From Lysobacter sp. cf310 (GTDB taxonomy: Bacteria; Pseudomonadota; Gammaproteobacteria; Xanthomonadales; Xanthomonadaceae), in NCBI RefSeq assembly GCF_900114355.1, contig NZ_FOSS01000004.1, positions 460,238 through 524,237 of the forward strand: DNA of 64,000 nt, read 5' to 3'. The notes below the pieces were generated by a model. The model had not been told where the DNA came from, made no database searches, and saw only the letters and a list, made by a program, of their open reading frames with translations. The position numbers and the translations under genes were made by a program. This document shows positions 60,598 to 64,000 of this stretch, one piece after another. Within the stretch, counting starts at the first letter, position 1; each line of letters starts with the position of its first letter.

Positions 60598-62690
60598 TGG
60601 ATTCGGTTCTTCAGGGCTTCTTCGGTGTGCACCAGGACCAGCAACTGCATGATCCCGCTCATGCCGTCCTCCCACTGGGGACGGATGTCCAACATCTCCT
60701 GCAGGCCGGGCACCAGACTGCGCGCGGCCAGGGCGATGTCCTCGGCGACCACGTCGCCTTCGATCTCCATTTCGACCTCGCCCGACTCGTCGGCCAGCTG
60801 CACGTCCAGGTGCAGGCCGCACACGCCGATCAGGATTCGCGCCACGCGCTCGTGGTAGGTGCCGTTGCGGATCAGCGCGACCAGCTTCAGGCGCACCTGG
60901 TCGGGCGCGATGCCGCGCTCGAGCTGCTGCGGATTGACCGGCTGCAGGCGCAGCACCAGGCTCGCCACCGCCTTCTGCGGGTGGATGTAGCGCTGCGAAT
61001 CCGGCGCGCGCCGCTCCAGCGAGCCGGTGACCGCGGCCAGGTCGTGGCCGCGCTGATGCACGTCCCGATGGATCTTCCAGGCCCGGCGCAGCGATTCGTC
61101 CACGTCCAGGAACACGCTGACGTCGTAGCGCCGGCGCAGGCGCGGGAAGTGCAGCGCGTGCAGGCCCGAGGCGATGATCACATCGTTCTTGGCCAGCAGG
61201 GTCGGCTTCTCGAAACGTCCGGCGCTGTGGTCGTAGCGGCGGCAGACGATGGCCTTGCCGTCCATCAGCGCCAGCACGTCGTTGCCGAAGCGCTGCAGGT
61301 CGTTGGCGCGCGGATTGAGGTGGGTCAGGCCCTTCCACATCGGCGCGTAGCGGTCCCAGATGTGGTAATCGTCGCCGGACACGTGCACCACCGAGTGGTC
61401 GCCGAACACGCCGGCCAAGGCGCGGCTCAGGGTGTCCTTGCCCGAGCCCGAATCGCCGGCGATGCCCAGCGCCAGCGGCTTCTGGGCGATGCGGTAGTAG
61501 TCGTTGCGGCCGACGCGCTCGCGCAGCATCTGCACGATCAGCACCAGGCCCGAGGCCACCACCAGGGTCATCCACAGCGAATGGATATGCGGGGTGATGC
61601 GCGCGGCCACCGTCGCGATCGCCGGTGCCGGGTCCCAGCCCAGCGACGGTACGGCGGCGCCGCTGGAAATGAACACGTGCATCGCGATCAGCAACAGCGA
61701 GAAGCCGCCGGCCAGCACGCGCGCGCTGCGGTCGCCCTGCAACTGGTGCGCGACCAGGAACGGCACCAGCCACAGGTACCAGCCCGGCGGCGCCGGCGTG
61801 CCCAGCACCACCAGGAAGAACGAGAGCCCGGTGCTGGCGATCAGCAGCTCGAAGCTGATGCGGCGGAAACGCCAGGCCGCGTAGGCCGCCAGCAGGTACA
61901 GGGTCGGCGTCAGATAGAGCTTGAGTTCATCGCCCAGCGGCAGGGCCAGGTCGAACACGCGCCCGAATTCGCGCGAGCCGAAGACCATGCTCACGAAGCC
62001 GGACGACGCCAGCCAGGGCAGCGTCAGCAGCGTCGCCAGCACCGCGCAGGCCAGCGCGAACGGCGCCAGCATCGAGCGCAGGCGCTTGTTGCGCCACAAG
62101 TAGATGCCGATGAAGGGCGCGGCCAGGCCCATGCTGAGCTTGGCCGCCAGCGCCAGGCCCAGCGTGGCGCCGGAGGCGACCGGGCGATAGCGGCGGATCA
62201 ACAGCAGCGACAGCAGCAGCAAGGCGATCGGCACGATGTCGGTCTGGCCGTTCCAATAGGTCACGAACAGCACGATCGGCGACCACCAGTACAGCCACAG
62301 CAGCATGCGCGGCTGCTCGGTCGGCAGCAGGCGCCGCAACAGCAGCAGGCAGGCCAGGTCGGCGCCGAGCAGGCCCAGGCGGAAGCCGATGCCGGTGTAG
62401 GCGCCGCTGCCGGTGGCGGCGTCGATCAGCCAGCCCAGCACGCTGCCCGGCGCGTGCGCGAGCAGCATCACCGGGCCGTAGGGATAGGCCAGCGGCGTGC
62501 CGCCGGCGGCGAGGAAGCTCGACCACGGATCCAGGCTGGGGAATCGGATCGCGTGGTCCAGGAACGGCAGGAACCACTGCTGCTGGATCTTCGGCACCAG
62601 CAGCACGATCAGCAGCGCGCGCAGCAACAGGCCGGCGCGGAACTCCCAGGTCCGCAGCATCGGGTCTCGCCACAGCCGCGCCGCGCTCAT
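60594..62690 (-). CDS. fusion: polytopic GT-C-like membrane protein + uridine-kinase-like domain
   Basis: 698 residues. Residues 1-395 have about ten membrane spans with a GT-C look (TPLAYPYGPVMLLAHAPGS, LYWWSPIVLFVTYWNGQTDI, then LGLALAAKLSMGLAAPFIGI). Residues 400-610 are a P-loop kinase of the uridine kinase/phosphoribulokinase group, with Walker A GIAGDSGSGKDTL (about 408-420), HVSGDDYHIWDRY and VIIASGLHALHFPRLRRRYD. The last 85 residues are acidic and possibly regulatory. The combination suggests phosphorylation of a lipid-linked or sugar substrate at the membrane. The stop overlaps the HAD start and the start overlaps the GDPD-like stop. Confidence 0.85.
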   Translation of the reverse strand: MSAARLWRDPMLRTWEFRAGLLLRALLIVLLVPKIQQQWFLPFLDHAIRFPSLDPWSSFLAAGGTPLAYPYGPVMLLAHAPGSVLGWLIDAATGSGAYTGIGFRLGLLGADLACLLLLRRLLPTEQPRMLLWLYWWSPIVLFVTYWNGQTDIVPIALLLLSLLLIRRYRPVASGATLGLALAAKLSMGLAAPFIGIYLWRNKRLRSMLAPFALACAVLATLLTLPWLASSGFVSMVFGSREFGRVFDLALPLGDELKLYLTPTLYLLAAYAAWRFRRISFELLIASTGLSFFLVVLGTPAPPGWYLWLVPFLVAHQLQGDRSARVLAGGFSLLLIAMHVFISSGAAVPSLGWDPAPAIATVAARITPHIHSLWMTLVVASGLVLIVQMLRERVGRNDYYRIAQKPLALGIAGDSGSGKDTLSRALAGVFGDHSVVHVSGDDYHIWDRYAPMWKGLTHLNPRANDLQRFGNDVLALMDGKAIVCRRYDHSAGRFEKPTLLAKNDVIIASGLHALHFPRLRRRYDVSVFLDVDESLRRAWKIHRDVHQRGHDLAAVTGSLERRAPDSQRYIHPQKAVASLVLRLQPVNPQQLERGIAPDQVRLKLVALIRNGTYHERVARILIGVCGLHLDVQLADESGEVEMEIEGDVVAEDIALAARSLVPGLQEMLDIRPQWEDGMSGIMQLLVLVHTEEALKNRIQ

Positions 62691-63274
62691 CGCCAAAGCT
62701 CGGTCTCCTTGGTGCAGACCGCGTCCACGGCGATGCCTTCGCGCGCGAGCAGCTCGCGCATTTCGGCGATGCCCTGGGCGGCGTCGCGGCCCTGCAGTTC
62801 CGGCGAAACCAGACACAGGCGGAAGCCGGCCGCGCGCAGGCGCTCGGCCTGGGCGCGATCCAGCGGAAAGCGGGTGAAGCAGTCCACCCAGATCCAGTTC
62901 ACCCGCCCGGCCAACGCCAGCGCGGTGTCGATCGATTCGTACTCCGACACCCGCACCGCGCAGCGCGCTTCGCCGCGCGCGGCGGTGCGGACCAGGAACG
63001 GGAAGGACTGGTCCAGGAAAAACCAGTCCTGGATGCCGCGCTCGCGCATCAGCGCGATCAGGCGGTCCTCCAGGCCTTCTTCCTTGACGTTGAGGATCAG
63101 CAGGCGATGGCGGTAATCGTCCAGCCAGTCCTCGAACTCCTCGCCGTCGGCGAAGGCGTCGTGGTGAACGATGATGGTCTCGCCGCGGCTGCGCAGATCG
63201 AGCTCGATCCCGAACTCCGGCGAGGTCGCGCGCAGTTCCGCGCGGGTGTTGCGGCGGTGGCGGACGATGATCAT
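62687..63274 (-). CDS. GDPD/PI-PLC-like phosphodiesterase domain protein
   Basis: 195 residues from the ATG at 63274; the open frame upstream is not similar to anything. IIVRHRRNT, then GIELDLRSRGETIIVHHD, copies the glycerophosphodiester phosphodiesterase pattern (His-Arg...Glu-x-Asp...His-Asp). The later WIWVDCFTRFPLD and CLVSPELQGRD fit a TIM barrel's closing strands. The protein is short for a full GDPD (usually 240 or more), so the barrel may be trimmed. Start and stop overlap the neighbours by 4 bases each. Confidence 0.8.
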   Translation of the reverse strand: MIIVRHRRNTRAELRATSPEFGIELDLRSRGETIIVHHDAFADGEEFEDWLDDYRHRLLILNVKEEGLEDRLIALMRERGIQDWFFLDQSFPFLVRTAARGEARCAVRVSEYESIDTALALAGRVNWIWVDCFTRFPLDRAQAERLRAAGFRLCLVSPELQGRDAAQGIAEMRELLAREGIAVDAVCTKETELWR

Positions 63275-63990
63275 GCGGGGTGCGAGAGGTCTTTGCGCAG
63301 GCGCAGGCTGAAATCCAAGGTGCGGCGGATGAAGCGCGCCTTGGCGCGCCAGTTCACGTTCCAGTGCGAGCTGCCGTAGGCGCGTTCGCCGAAGCGGACC
63401 CGGAAGCGGCGCACTTGCAGGCCGCTGCGACGGGCCTGGTAGTAGGCGTACAGGTCCAGCGAGAAATCGTGCGGCGGCGCCTGCCAGCGTTCGAAGAAGG
63501 CACGCGCGAACAGGGTCGGCTGGGCGTTGATGTCCCACAGCCGGCGTCGCAGCAGCAGGGTCTCGAACAGCGACATGCCGATGGTGAAGACCACGTCCGC
63601 CAGCGGCCGGCCGTAGCGGCGGCCTTTGACGAACAGCGTGCTCGGGTCGCGGTCGTCGAACAGGTCCAGGCCTTCCAGCGCATCGGCCGGATCGGTCTGC
63701 ATGTCGGCGTGGGTCCAGCCCACGATCAGGCCGCGCGCGGCGCGCAGGCCGGCGAGGATGCCGTAGCCATAGCCCTGGTTGCGTTCCACGCGCACGCTGC
63801 GGATGCGCTCGGCGCCCTGCAGCAGCGCGGCCAGCACCGCCGGGGTGTCGTCGGTGGAGCCGTTGTCGACCAGGATCGCTTCCACGTCCTCGCGCACGAA
63901 GGTCTGGTGCAGGCGCGCCACCAGCAACGGCAGGTTGCGGGCTTCGTTGTAGCAGGGGATCACCAGGGACAGGCGCAGGGAGGTGGTCAC
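63271..63990 (-). CDS. family 2 glycosyltransferase (polyprenyl-phosphate type)
   Basis: 239 residues from a GTG at 63990. LSLVIPCYNEARNLPLLVARL and ILVDNGSTDDTPAVL form the nucleotide-sugar site and GWTHADMQTDP is the variant DxD region of the dolichol-phosphate-mannose-synthase group. No C-terminal spans are present. It probably loads a sugar on polyprenyl phosphate, which would feed the GT-C-like partners downstream. Only 10 bases precede the GTG and no ribosome site is seen; GTGA could overlap an upstream stop in the operon's style, or the true start may lie outside the window. Confidence 0.88.
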   Translation of the reverse strand: MTTSLRLSLVIPCYNEARNLPLLVARLHQTFVREDVEAILVDNGSTDDTPAVLAALLQGAERIRSVRVERNQGYGYGILAGLRAARGLIVGWTHADMQTDPADALEGLDLFDDRDPSTLFVKGRRYGRPLADVVFTIGMSLFETLLLRRRLWDINAQPTLFARAFFERWQAPPHDFSLDLYAYYQARRSGLQVRRFRVRFGERAYGSSHWNVNWRAKARFIRRTLDFSLRLRKDLSHPA

Positions 63991-64000
63991 GGCGTTTCGA

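Noticed and set aside
60597-63116. 839-codon plus-strand open frame across the kinase-fusion gene
   Set aside because: Gln/His/Arg-rich shadow; the minus-strand genes have clear motifs and 4-base overlaps.

Overview
The window reads as chromosomal DNA of a high-GC gammaproteobacterium of the Xanthomonadaceae, most likely a Lysobacter or close relative. The grounds are the strongly GC-biased third positions, two tandem Ax21-family outer-membrane protein genes, a TorF-family porin beside glnK-amtB, hemD-hemX-hemY in series, and the style of the short promoters. No rRNA, tRNA, CRISPR array, insertion sequence or phage gene was seen. Almost all the DNA is coding.

Region by region. 1-6.2 kb: end of a YheT-like hydrolase, a TPR/sulfotransferase-like protein, a PEBP protein, an RDD membrane protein, a META/DUF4377 lipoprotein and uppP. 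6.2-11.1 kb: a nitrogen block of glnA (sigma-54 promoter with two NtrC boxes), a GNAT protein, a TorF porin, glnK and amtB. 11.1-31.5 kb: an accessory-looking stretch with two AraC regulators, a VOC protein, an RND efflux pair, a free-standing A-T-TE peptide-synthetase-like enzyme with a cysteine thioesterase, a Crp/Fnr regulator, a class II aldolase, a BASS transporter, a BlaI/M56/HExxH-protein cluster with paired operators, a GST, a second VOC protein, a decayed TonB-receptor tail, an OhrR-like regulator with its hydrolase target, and a histidine kinase/ANTAR regulator pair. 31.6-36.6 kb: a small GTPase, two Roadblock proteins, an unknown protein and a GGDEF/EAL protein in one direction. 36.6-39.1 kb: ntrBC with an NtrC box touching the ntrB start codon.

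39.2-53.7 kb is mainly housekeeping: lipoprotein SodC, GNAT, fadI, macro-domain protein, hemDXY, YiiD-type thioesterase, rhodanese, secB, gpsA, a cysteine-rich secreted protein, and two Ax21 genes with strong terminators. 53.9-58.2 kb is a complete RNA-repair locus: rtcR divergent from rtcB-rtcA, with a sigma-54 promoter, a candidate RtcR site and a structured leader. 58.3-64 kb is a tightly overlapping minus-strand operon of a GT2 glycosyltransferase, a GDPD-like protein, a membrane protein fused to a uridine-kinase-like domain, a HAD hydrolase and a GT87-like protein. It looks like an uncharacterised glycan or glycolipid pathway.

Two sigma-54 activators (NtrC, RtcR) lie in the window together with their likely targets. 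The best candidates for undescribed biology are the GTPase/Roadblock/c-di-GMP module, the kinase-fusion glycosyltransferase operon, the Cys-thioesterase A-T-TE enzyme, and the BlaI/M56 cluster whose operators sit in front of an HExxH protein gene. All assignments were made by reading motifs by eye. No database search was run.
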